A stretch of DNA of 64,000 nt from the NCBI GenBank assembly GCA_947579605.1, contig OX388305.1:33865542-33929541 (forward strand), written 5' to 3'. Positions 54,738 to 64,000 of this stretch are shown here, in pieces. This stretch comes from Athripsodes cinereus. Taxonomy: Eukaryota > Arthropoda > Insecta > Trichoptera > Leptoceridae. The position numbers and the translations under genes were made by a program. Within the stretch, counting starts at the first letter, position 1. The number at the start of each line of letters is the position of its first letter. The notes under the pieces were generated by a model, which saw only the letters and a list, made by a program, of their open reading frames with translations, was not told where the DNA came from and searched no databases.

Positions 54738-56084
54738 TTATTATTATAAAATCTAAACACTTTTCATCGTCATTTATTTATCGTTACAAAAATACGTCAA
54801 AAAATTTGTTATTGATTGCGACTCTACTTAGGTCCCATTTTCTCACATTATTGGTTGTATGATGTTGTCTCAAAATGACGTGTACGTATATAAAAAAATC
54901 ATTTCACTTTTCACGTCAATCAAAATGTTAATAATATGAAACAAAATGTATAATACATATGTATGTTGCGCTGTAAGTAAGTAGGTACCTACCAGATCCT
55001 TTTTGATGGACGGGCATAAAATGCAAATTAAAAAGAATAATAACCTTCTCTCGTATATTTTTATTTATTTATTTATTTGAAAATCCCCGTCAAGTGTGAC
55101 AGGTTGTCACAATATAAAAATGTCCCTATGAATAAATATAACATGGGTACTGTATAAAGGAAAGCACTTACCTACTTACATTTGTATGAGTGTGTGTGTG
55201 GTGTAGGTGTGTAGTTGTGTACCTCCCTGCGGATGTATGGGCACCCGTCCGTAAGGCACTTTACACACTTTCGTAAACTATATCGCCGTCTAATATCTGA
55301 TTCATCGGCTTTCTGGTTGTTTTAACAGACACAATTAGGTATGCAACATCAAATGCTATCGAAGATACGTTGCTATTGAGAATAATCACTCAATCTGATT
55401 AAAAAGCTTATAATTGTTTTCCTTTTAGAAAAAATGCCTACTTAATTTGTAGTTAGATCGTAAATTAAAATAATCTAAGTAATACTTATTTATCAAGGGT
55501 TTATCCTTTTTTTAAATTTGGTTGTTTTTCCTCTTCAGTAAATTTTTATATTAATTTTTCTTAAAATAATATACCCACGTTGATAAATAAATCTGGTAAA
55601 TTTTATTATGGATAACCTCCCACTTTTTTAAGTTACTTTTCGAGTGTCTTGTAAAAGGTAGGTGTAGAAATATATTTGTAAATACAAAATAGTAGTTTAT
55701 GGTTGTGCTAATTTATTTAATAAAGTAGGTAATTTTTAATAAAAGCACCTTTTCAAATCTATTTTTCAAAGAACATTGCTATTACAAATAGTACCTATGT
55801 GTATTTGAATCTCCGACAGATCTCCATTTAATATAACATAATATTACTGAATGCTAAGGGCCTAAGACGAATAAATGATGTCATTCAGTAGTTGAAGGGA
55901 ATTCAAAATTGGAATAATGTTCATAGTGAGAAAATTAACTACGAGTACCTACTACTTATGTAGGTACCTACCTACGTAGGTACTTATCGAATTAAATTTT
56001 AAAAAAGGAATATTATCTAGGAATAGTTTATATAAAGTGAAGGTAGGTTCTTATTGAAAGAATTTTAAAATAACAATAATTAAA
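54738..56084. other. Spacer with one retroelement-tail-like segment
   Basis: TTTATTTATTTATTTATTTG then AAAATCCCCGTCAAGTGTGA at about 55060-55100 has the look of another reversed LINE tail. A run of overlapping GTAGGTACCTACC palindromes is at 55952-55984. A GTGTGTGTG microsatellite is at about 55190. Confidence 0.45.
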
Positions 56085-56212
56085 TAATTCTTTATTGACC
56101 ATCAAATAGAATTTATGAATAAAAATACATAACATAAAAAATACAGTTAGTGAATCTGACCAAAGGGCGGACTTGTTGCTATGCAACGTCTTCCAGTTAA
56201 ATAATATAGGTA
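56085..56212 (-). repeat. Retroelement tail (family H), diverged copy
   Basis: AATTCTTTATTGACCATCAA and, after ~75 bp, AAGGGCGGACTTGTTGCTAT, GCAACGTCTTCCAGTTAA. Here the hairpin is TTGCTATGCAA instead of TCGC...GCGA: the bases changed while the stem stayed. Confidence 0.55.
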
Positions 56213-56300
56213 ATCCGATTATTCTGAATGTCTCTATGTTTGTTGTCACGGAGAGGACAACTTGGATGTTCATTACCCGCAATTAATCTGCTAGTTATAG
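56213..56300 (+). repeat. TAG-tailed repeat (family F), decayed copy
   Basis: ATTCTGAATGTCTCTATGTT, TGTCACGGAGAGGACAACTT, GGATGTTCATTACCCGCAAT and TAATCTGCTAGTTATAG parallel 47080-47150 with many changes; the tail has become GTAGGTATGTAGGTAC. Confidence 0.5.
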
Positions 56301-56424
56301 ATATGTAGGTATGTAGGTACTACAGTAAATAAAAATAAGGATAGTACAAACGTTGAGAATCCCTGTCATATAGATTGACGAACAATAATGTAAGGGAAAA
56401 CTGGAATAACACAACAACACGCAT

Positions 56425-56505
56425 AGACAATTCATAGATATAGAGCTAGTCCCAAACTAATACATGAATCTTGTATTATGGGTACTAACGCAACTATACA
56501 ATAAT
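56425..56505 (-). repeat. SINE-2 3' fragment (minus)
   Basis: Plus-strand GAGCTAGTCCCAAACTAATA, CATGAATCTTGTATTATGGG and TACTAACGCAACTATAC is the reverse complement of the SINE-2 end at 24245-24300 and matches 11170-11235. Confidence 0.65.
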
Positions 56506-56514
56506 ATATTTTAT

Positions 56515-56660
56515 TTATTTATTTATTTATTCTTTACTGTAGGTACATTGATTACAAGCAAATTCACACAAAAATACATTTAAAACAAAAACAATCAAAC
56601 AATCAATATATAGAGAGCGAGTTTATCGCAGAAGCGCGATATACAACGAACTATGCACAT
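56515..56660 (-). repeat. Retroelement tail (family H), copy
   Basis: TTTATTTATTTATTTATTCT, TTACTGTAGGTACATTGATT, then AGAGCGAGTTTATCGCAGAA, GCGCGATATACAACGAACTA. A TAGG insertion interrupts CTGTACATTG. Confidence 0.65.
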
Positions 56661-57249
56661 GTTGCATAATAAAGGATAAAAATATATCAACTGATGAATT
56701 CTAAACAATTCACAAATTTAATTATAATTTAGAAGGTATTTTAATTATTTATTTTATATTAAAAATACCTATACATAATTATTCAATAATAAATTATTAA
56801 AGTATTTTTTTTTAATTCTAAATTAAAATATGTACTTAGGTATCTACCTACGTAAAAGTCATTAGCCATCTATGTTTTAAATAAATAAATAAATAATTTA
56901 ATCTTTCAACTTCCACTTGAAGATTGCAACCCTAAGCAGTTGCGTTCGTAAATACCTCGCATCGCCACTGTAAGGGCAAATAATAGTTGTCTCGTAATAG
57001 TACAATATACCAATACAACAATGTTTGTATGAAGACGAGAGGCAGCAAAGAGCCTTGTGCCGTATCGAGTATAATAATATGTAGTTACCTATGTATGTAT
57101 GTATGTTCATTTGGATGTATGTAGTTGAGCATTTACTTGCAATCTTATCTACATACAGTTAGTTAGTATAATGTTATTAAGATCATTGGCATTGTCTGGA
57201 AAGATACTTGTTTTTTCTGGCACAATAATAATGGTAATAAAATGCACTA
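56661..57249. other. AT-rich spacer, no gene
   Basis: Contains AATAAATAAATAAATAAT near 56880 followed by a mixed segment to 57080 (GCATCGCCACTGTAAGGGCA), unidentified. Confidence 0.35.
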
Positions 57250-57470
57250 AAAACAATCATAATATTTATCCCCCCACCGGTTCTCCTTACCCGCTCCGTC
57301 CCTCCACCCCCTCGCCACCCGGCGAGGCCCCGCCCAACACCCCCAACTCGACCAATCGCAACGCGGAAATCGTCCCTACCACCAACAAATCCCCTCTAGA
57401 GAGGACTTTCGTGCTTAACAATCCACATCGCGCTCGGCACACACTCTCCGTGGAAACAGCTGATTGAAAA
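57250..57470. promoter_or_regulatory. GC-rich island with CCAAT and GC boxes, candidate promoter
   Basis: A sharply GC-rich block in AT-rich DNA, with an Sp1-type GC box at 57326-57335 (GGCCCCGCCC, i.e. GGGCGGGGCC on minus), a CCAAT box at 57352-57356, several CpGs and an E box CAGCTG near 57459. On the minus strand GGGGGGATAAATATTATG (about 57275-57258) gives a TATA-like box about 60 bp beyond the GC box, so initiation could go either way. It lies 1.8 kb upstream of the regulator exon. A 98-codon frame crosses it but has low-complexity P/T/N content and no family match. An alternative is an old element fragment. Confidence 0.4.
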
Positions 57471-59219
57471 AAGCTCTAGCGAATGGTCAGAAATGTATGA
57501 AAATTGTAAAAAAATTAAGAATAAAAATTATTAGAAATATGATTATCATAGAAAAACCAATATAATATAAATTGTATAAAAAGGACATTTTCAAATAATT
57601 TTTATCAGGTTTGAGTAACTGCACGAATTATTCTCGCAACAAAATTTGAAAGAAAGACCAACGCTATTTTCAAGTTTTCAATAAGATACATTTTTTTTTT
57701 TAAATATCAGCATCAAAAAGGTGAATATTGTTATTTTTATTGATCTAATAATACAAAAATTGAATTATATTTAGGTTTCATTATTTCTGTTCACACTACT
57801 GTGACAAGAAACATAATAATATTATTATTTTATTTTTTATATATTGACTCGTGTTTGAAATACACGAAAAAGTCATATACGTTAGCCAAAATTAACCGTT
57901 TTATGTGCATTTATAATTTTCATATTGTATATTTTATTGGTATTGCGAATAAAATTGAAATTCTCGTTGTGCCGATGTAGAGTAGGAGTGATTTACCGCG
58001 GTCACTCCCCGGTCCCTCAATTCAGTGCTCCACCATCAGTGAGATCGGTAACAACTGCCCTCACATTCATTTATCGCATAACCTCACTTTTATTTCGCAA
58101 AAACGACAAACAAAAAACACCCAAAAACTACGATTTCAAAATCATGTAATTACTACACTGACTCATCATCGGAAAACATGTATGCACACCGTCTATTCTA
58201 ATATTAATTTATGACAAATGATTATGCCCGGTGTGTCATTAGTGCATCATCCGTAATTTGAAGTTTTAAAAATGTTCTAAGAACAAGAATAACATCTTCG
58301 TCGAATGTGTTGTGTGTATTATTATTTGAATAAAATGTTATGGACTGTATTGTGATTGTTTTAATAATAAATGTTTTGTTGTTATTTGAAGAATGAATGT
58401 GATGTTGTTTTAAGAAGAGAAACAGTTGAATTGTGATTGAACTTGAAAACAAAAATTTGACTCCAAACACGTGTAGATAAGTACATTTTAATGACTTCTA
58501 ATAATTAAACAAACTTAATTATTACTGAGCTATTATTTGAATAATAAATTACATAAATACACTTGCTATAAATAAATTAATTACAATAACAATTTTCGGA
58601 CAATCGAATGATTACTATTATAGCTCTTAGCCTTGGTTATAATAAGTATTATACCTATCTATTTGTCGACTATTTACGGAAGCTTCAAAAACATCAGCTG
58701 TGACATTATTTTGAATGCGCGACAAGCTTTCGATATCACACATAGAAGCTAGCGCCACACGGCGGACGATAGAAAAGTAGTAGCTGTCAAAGTTATGCCT
58801 AGGTGGGCACCCACTCTCCTACCACCTATGTATGTACTTACCTAGGTACTATGATACCTAGCTCGCTGGTACTCAGAGTCTAAAGAAGGATTATAATTTT
58901 ATTATAATTTTTTAGTTACCTATTTCAAATACAACTTTTAAAATGGATTGTTATAGACTTTTTATTACAAAGAAAAAACATGTTTACTTACAAGCTTAGA
59001 TAAAAATAATGAAAAAATATATAATTATCATTTAATAACTTTATCGATATTTGATTATTTTTTTAATATAAAATAGTAATTTCTGGTAAACTGTAGAGAC
59101 AAAAGAGTAACATAAAACTTAAATTAGTAGGAAAATAAAAAACTCACCAAAAACCTACGGATCTTGTGTCGATGTGGATGTGTTTGCACTCATAATAATT
59201 GATTATGAGTAATAATTAA
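57471..59219. other. Candidate 5' flank or 5' intron of the regulator gene
   Basis: Mostly AT-rich, with GC-richer patches at 57985-58080 (TTTACCGCGGTCACTCCCCG, two TCAGTG initiator-like words at about 58022 and 58037) and 58715-58870 (GAAGCTAGCGCCACACGGCG). No transposon relics were recognised here, unlike the rest of the window, which fits constrained regulatory DNA but proves nothing. Confidence 0.35.
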
Positions 59220-59442
59220 ATGTATCCTTCAAACGGTCCAGGTTCGTGTCAGTTCGGCGGTGGTTCGGAGGAATCTAGATCCCCCGAGGGGTGGCAGAGA
59301 GGTGACATGGCGCGACCCCCTGACGGGGGTGTGGGGGGGATGTCCCGCAGAAAGCAGGCGAGACCCATCAGATTGTTGGAGGATGAATCAACACCGCCAG
59401 CTCCATTGCAACCAGTTCAACAATTAACGCAAGCTGTCATAG
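59220..59442 (+). CDS. First coding exon of a SALL/BCL11/FOG-type zinc-finger regulator
   Basis: The only convincing host exon. The frame from 59220 reads MYPSNGPGSCQFGG, then PEGWQRGDMARPPDGGVGG and, at residues 41-56, MSRRKQARPIRLLEDE, followed by a Pro/Gln-rich TPPAPLQPVQQLTQAVI. MSRRKQxxP is the N-terminal motif by which SALL (spalt), BCL11, FOG and ZNF423/521 proteins bind the RBBP4 subunit of NuRD; the 'ARP' form and Q-rich continuation fit spalt best, by recollection only. The exon is GC-rich against AT-rich flanks and ends ATAG|GTAAGA at 59442/59443, a good donor in phase 1; beyond it the frame turns AT-rich and intron-like. Because this motif is normally at the extreme N-terminus, translation may start at M41 (59340) or M30 (59307, context GACATGG) rather than 59220, which has an in-frame TAA directly upstream. 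Zinc-finger exons must lie right of the window. Confidence 0.75.
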
Positions 59443-59933
59443 GTAAGAGACGCAATGATCAAAATGCTTATATCAATTTTTTTATTGAGAATGGAATTTC
59501 GACAATTACTTGGTTATCTATAAAATATCTTTTCACAATATCTCTTGTGCATTTAGTCAAATATTTTAAAGTTTGCTCAATAATCGGACTTATCACCTAT
59601 CTGCACAAAAGAATAACATGTAAGATAAACTTACTTAAAAATTACTAAAATATATAATTGCTTAACTAACAGTGGTAAGTATGGGACTAAGCCTGCATTG
59701 GACAAAATCATAGGTGATTATGCGAAGAGTCATTAGTTTCAGTCTTTTTATGTTAATTGATGGCTCTTCACTGATTTCTCATGGTGTCATCCCTGGATAT
59801 CCTTCTTCTTCCTTTTTTTAGGCAAGGCACCCGACACCGAGTGCCTATTTGTCAATAGAATCATAAAAATACTCAGCTAAATTATCACTAATAAACTCAC
59901 AGCAAGTTGTGAGTACGTCGCCTTAGCGTAGTG
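59443..59933 (+). other. Start of the intron after the regulator exon
   Basis: Begins with the donor GTAAGA and becomes AT-rich. No acceptor with coding continuation was recognised before 64000, so the intron is probably longer than 4.5 kb. Confidence 0.5.
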
Positions 59934-60119
59934 CACTGAGAAAAATACTAACGAAATTTCATAACGAATCATTGATACGTACTATCAGATTAGGACCAGA
60001 GACCGTACAAACGATTCATTGGTATAAATCTATAATATTAACTCTTCGCAAACAAATCATTGGTAAATTTACCAACACCAGTACGTACCAATGATTCGTT
60101 GTGACTATTTTTCTCAGTG
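59934..60119. mobile_element. Shortened MITE, same family as 28794-29052
   Basis: CACTGAGAAAAATACTAACG at the left and GACTATTTTTCTCAGTG at the right. Inside are TACTATCAGATTAGGACCAG, ATCTATAATATTAACTCTTC, GCAAACAAATCATTGGTAAA and TACCAATGATTCGTTGTGA. The right arm lacks most of the segment present at 28930-29010, so this is an internal-deletion derivative. It sits in the presumed intron. Confidence 0.9.
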
Positions 60120-60605
60120 TATGCTGTTATATGGAAAGGTTCAATCCCAACTGGGCTATCTAAAAGGGAACCTTATTATTATTAATTATATCTAATAATA
60201 ACAATAATTTATTATAAATTTATACACATACATTACAAGAAGAGTAGAGTAAATTAATATAAATTGATCAAGATATATTGCCGCTTATAAAAATAAAATG
60301 ATTCCTACTAAATAGAAGGTAATAAATGACATATCACCATCTTTCACACGCCCTGTCAAAAGATATAGAATAAGACCAAAAAAGGCTTTTTAACTCACTC
60401 GTAAATAACAATCTTATTCTCATAATCTTCGCCCTGGTATTATTTTATTTTATTATTATATTTATGCCTTATGATCACTTACAACTTTATGAACCAATGT
60501 GATTCAGAATTATAATATTGTGCATTGGATACACGCGTTGAAGCTGACAATTGAAAATAGAGGTGGATAAATCATACGAATTTCTATGCTATAATAATTC
60601 ACTGT
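60120..60605. other. AT-rich intronic/intergenic DNA
   Basis: Nothing recognised. Confidence 0.4.
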
Positions 60606-60735
60606 ACCTATCGGTGTTTAAGAAGTAGAATTACATAACGAAAATAAAAACAAATTTTTCCTACTCTATATCTATTGATTTAAGTTAAGAGAGAGGTCTT
60701 TCGTTTATTTAGACATTGTCAATCTACATACATTT
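60606..60735. repeat. Diverged relative of the 8.3 kb hairpin repeat
   Basis: TCGGTGTTTAAGAAGTAGAATT (in two parts), CGAAAATAAAAACAA, AAGAGAGAGGTCTTTCGT and AGACATTGTCAAT parallel 8288-8400 in order. The perfect 19-bp stem is not preserved. Confidence 0.6.
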
Positions 60736-60874
60736 TCCTCTTTCAAGGATATTGTAAATCGACGAAGACAAGACAAAAGGGCCTGTCATAAAAAAAAATT
60801 AAATGGATGAAAAAAATTGTTTTAAATTTTAGAATGCTTATAATCTTTATTTATTTACGCATATTTATACGACA

Positions 60875-60935
60875 AGTTCGCCGAGGTGATCGCCAACGTT
60901 GGGGGGACCCGACAAGGCACTTGAAGAAGAAGAAG
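60875..60935 (+). pseudogene. Family A LINE 3'-terminal scrap
   Basis: GAGGTGATCGCCAACGTTGG, GGGGACCCGACAAGGCACTT, then GAAGAAGAAGAAG: the last ~14 codons (VIANVGGTRQGT) and tail of family A. Confidence 0.8.
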
Positions 60936-61794
60936 ATATGCATACGAAGTTATCAATCCAAAATTAAAAAATATCTATATCTTATACCTATTTATACTTA
61001 TTTGTTTCCTCATATTGTTGTCTTTCGTCCATCGAACACACTTAAGGTTCAATAGAAATAAATTCAGATCATGCATGCCAAGATATTTTTTTTTAGGAAA
61101 TATCAGAATTCTATGCTATTTGACATACACATTTTTAGAAAAATCTGTTAAATTCAAAGATATACTAGATAGGTAATTCAAAGAAAAAATCGGTCCTACA
61201 GCCGATCAAATTTTACAGCCAGTTTTAAACCAGCGTCCATTGAGACGGTTTGTTAGACAGCGCATAACCATTATCATCTTAATGATATAGAGTGAGACAG
61301 CATAATATTATTATTGTTATTATTAATGCGTTAAGTTGGAACACGAATATTCCGCAATAATGTACTGAATTGCAGGTCTAGTATGTCTATGGTTAAATTC
61401 ATAACCCTTTTTATCATTTGAGTATAGGATCATACAGAAATCGTAATAATAACTTACCGTAACAACTGATATTATATAAGTCTTTCCTTAATTTTTTGAT
61501 AAAATCTCACAACAAATTTTACCGCATTGTATACACTGACACTGGAGAATGCCATCTAATGAGATACGGATAAGATAGGAACTATATCAGACAAAGAAGA
61601 AACTGCCGATTCTATATATTTCTTTCTCATGTAGTAATGTGAACACGATGTCTTGTTTCTTTCTTATAAAGTTCTAAAGGCCATTAACTATAGCCTGACC
61701 AATAGCTGTATCAATTACCCTATTTGACATACACATTTTTAGAAAAATCTGTTAAATTCATAACCCTTACCACATTTACAATAACAGCATACTA
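60936..61794. other. Spacer with a ~40-bp dispersed duplication
   Basis: TATTTGACATACACATTTTT followed by AGAAAAATCTGTTAAATTCA occurs at about 61118-61157 and again at about 61720-61759, about 600 bp apart. A shorter piece, GTTAAATTCATAACCCTT, recurs at about 61394. The rest is unrecognised. Confidence 0.7.
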
Positions 61795-61832
61795 TACTAT
61801 ACCCTCACGCCGTGTCTCACAGGTGGAACTGA
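61795..61832 (-). repeat. Repeat family G, head fragment
   Basis: ACTATACTATACCCTCACGC and CGTGTCTCACAGGTGG match the start of the copies at 23745 and 46365. Confidence 0.55.
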
Positions 61833-62799
61833 TAATAACAACGTGCTTATGGGAAATCAAAGTAACCTACATAGATATCCCTTCTCACATTTAAATTCAA
61901 CCTGGAGGAGTATATTTGCCTTTTTTCTGAATACTATGTAAATGTCATAATATATAATAATATATATTTTTAAATTCGTACAATTAACGTCTAAAAGTTT
62001 AGTCTAGTTGAAGTCCCTAGGAATCGTATTTCCTCAAAATCCCACGAAGAGCTTGCTCCACAGGAGCTTAGGTCTCGTAAATAGAAAAAGTTTTGTATCC
62101 CACATATTATAAAAATAATAGTATTATGAATCATTTTATAATAGATCTGGGATGAATCATAAAATTCAATTTGATATTGAACGTAAGAAAAAAGTTTATG
62201 ACAGTGAAAATATGGTCGTATTTCACTTTGTAATAAAATGACAAGACACGATATTATTATGTTTGATAATAACACATTATTATTATTATAAGTTCATCTT
62301 ATATTTTAGTATTTTATAGTAAGCATAATTCTCAAAAGTTTTATTAGCATAAATATTTTTATAATATTTATTGGTCCATCAATAATATTGATTGAATTAT
62401 GAAACGGATATTATTTTTTAAGGACCGCAATAAAAGCACAACTGCTTTGCTGGTATGATATAAAATTATTATTCGGGCGTATGATATCTTGATTAGTAAG
62501 AGATAAATTTTTTTTTAATATAACTTTATTTTACTTGTCAATGATACGTATTAAATCAATATTATTAATAAGATCGAGAACATGAGGCTGTCTTTTCGAA
62601 TCGATATAAAGTACCTTAAAGACCCGCTTGTTTCTATTAAAAAAATTTAATAGGCTTACAGCCTTAGATCTGAGTCCCGTCTACAATAATGCCTACATAC
62701 TTCATCAGTATTTTAAATAGTAGATATTAAATTCAAAGGCTTGCACTTATACTGACTCGTATGTATATTTATAAATATTTACAAATACAACACAATTAC
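61833..62799. other. AT-rich, no gene recognised
   Basis: A 94-codon minus frame at 61991-62275 has no recognisable motif and is left uncalled. Confidence 0.4.
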
Positions 62800-63030
62800 G
62801 ATAGGTTTGATTCAATAGCAAGATATGTATCACCTGCAGGATAAACAAGAAATTATTAAGTGTTTAAACGCTTACGAATCGGCTTAGGTTGGCTAAAGCG
62901 CTTTACAAAATGGCGACGTTCAATAGTATTCCACCAATCTTTTCATAGCGGGTGACTGCACTCCTCGATGTATAGCGACTTCGTTCAGCCAACCACGCCT
63001 TCTAGGAATCGAACCCAAACGAATATTTAT
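62800..63030 (-). repeat. tRNA-derived SINE (SINE-3), second copy, minus
   Basis: Minus strand: TTTGGGTTCGATTCCTAGAA (B box), GGCGTGGTTGGCTGAACGAA, GTCGCTATACATCGAGGAGT, GCAGTCACCCGCTATGAAAA, GATTGGTGGAATACTATTG, then AGCCAACCTAAGCCGATTCG and TAAGCGTTTAAACAC, ending near TTGCTATTGAATC. It parallels 48075-48340. The A-box half is lost. Confidence 0.75.
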
Positions 63031-63695
63031 AATATATATTGTATTAATTAACTAACCTAATATAAAAAAACTAACTTCACACATAAACAAACGTACTTCA
63101 AATATATACATTGATTACATAGAGAACCTACTAATATAAAATTAGTAATTATCAAAGAAATGTTCTAATGTTAAATTTTGTAATTGTACCTTTGTTGTAT
63201 ATAATTAGTCACTTTTAGTATAATTAAATTTAATCAGAATAGATAAAATTATATATCTACCTACGGATTTTTATTAACTTAATTAAAATAAATACAAATG
63301 ATTTGAAAAAAGAGATAAAAATTCATTGAACTCTTAAAACTAGTATAGGTACTTCCAATAACATGATCTTAGTTTTAATATTAGAAAAACTGATTGCTGT
63401 GTTTTTTCGCTTTTCAAGTTAAGATCGATTGATTACCATATTGTCTAGTTTGTAGATTGTCATCCTTACATTAATTTTAAAACGAAATATTTTACATTGC
63501 AAACAATAATAGTGCACAATCTATTCTGATCTGGATACAAAGATGAATAACAAAGAGCATTTGAAAGAATATGTCTTTGTCAAAAATAAAATCAAACATT
63601 CAATTCTTCATCAGCTGTTAGAATTTCAACTCACGTCTTCTTCAAAATTCTTCCTCGTGTTCTTTTCGACCGTCTTCATATTATTATACCTAATA
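63031..63695. other. AT-rich, no gene recognised
   Basis: Nothing supported. Confidence 0.4.
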
Positions 63696-63830
63696 ATAAT
63701 AAGGCCTGCCGCGCACTGGCAACTTAAATCACCGACAACTAAATAATTTACTCACGGGTGATCTGCCCGACCCCGCACACTGGCGACTATAAAGTTGCTT
63801 TGCTGACTATAATAATTAATTAGTACCAGA
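63696..63830. repeat. Direct repeat with GCACTGGC / GCACACTGGCGACT
   Basis: CTGCCGCGCACTGGCAACTTA at about 63706 and GACCCCGCACACTGGCGACTATA at about 63770 are related words about 60 bp apart, with AAAGTTGC following. Possibly the end of a non-autonomous transposon. Confidence 0.35.
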
Positions 63831-64000
63831 CTTCTTGATGGGCAGTTTTATAAGCCGTTAGATAGGTCGATTGAGAGAACATCCCAATAAGTTCCTAGAG
63901 TGAGTATAGAAAGTTTTGATCTATTAGTGACATATTCTTTCAGGCGTGTATTATATAATGCTGGCCTCTTCTCAATAGACAAAATATTTTTTCAATATCA

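Noticed and set aside
57171..57467. 98-codon Pro/Thr/Asn-rich frame as a protein
   Set aside because: Low-complexity content arises from a GC-rich promoter-like block; no motif, no splice context.
59443..59648. Extension of the regulator frame to 142 residues
   Set aside because: After the GTAAGA donor the translation becomes AT-biased and hydrophobic, as expected of intron.
62155..62710. CATCAGTA (62697) and similar CTGATGA words on the minus strand
   Set aside because: Isolated core words without the second box.

Overview
The window reads as AT-rich, intron/intergenic-type DNA from an insect. The evidence is the many decayed non-LTR retrotransposon C-termini, tRNA-derived SINEs, foldback/MITE elements, the frequent palindromic GTAGGTACCTAC-type motif, and no operon or prokaryotic gene structure. 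Composition and the LINE families look most like Hemiptera (aphid- or planthopper-like); Lepidoptera cannot be excluded by reading alone. Almost every long open frame is either a transposon relic or chance.

Only one stretch looks like host coding sequence: a plus-strand exon at 59220-59442 carrying the N-terminal motif MSRRKQARP and ending at a good splice donor (GTAAGA). This motif is the NuRD-recruiting start of SALL (spalt), BCL11, FOG and ZNF423/521-type zinc-finger regulators. The zinc fingers must lie beyond the right edge. A GC-rich block with a CCAAT box and GC box (57250-57470) and a second GC-richer patch (57985-58080) lie upstream and are candidate promoter/5'UTR DNA. The first ~57 kb would then be upstream intergenic sequence or a large 5' intron.

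Layout. 0-5 kb: foldback element, LINE tails, nested retroelement insertion. 5-15 kb: SINEs, a LINE C-terminus, hairpin repeat, two tandem duplications, a MITE inserted in a LINE. 15-24 kb: mostly unannotatable AT-rich DNA with TAG-tailed repeats and minus-strand LINE relics. 24-29 kb: SINE, a hammerhead ribozyme, an exact 5 x 135 bp tandem array, a MITE. 31-32.5 kb: the longest LINE relic (351 codons, active site altered). 34-43 kb: dense LINE tails, a second hammerhead and a degenerate one. 43.6-50.2 kb: three large foldbacks plus TAG-tailed and SINE insertions. 50.8-56.7 kb: LINE relics, MITE, a third hammerhead (minus), composite SINE. 57-64 kb: candidate promoter, the regulator exon, MITE and SINE copies.

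The most interesting system is a set of three complete hammerhead ribozyme folds and one degenerate one, each CTGANGA + T + stem II + GAAA + a very short self-complementary stem III + NUH + matching stem I. They are found on both strands and, from the known association, are probably remnants of Penelope-like retroelements. All identifications are from reading the sequence; no database search or folding program was run.
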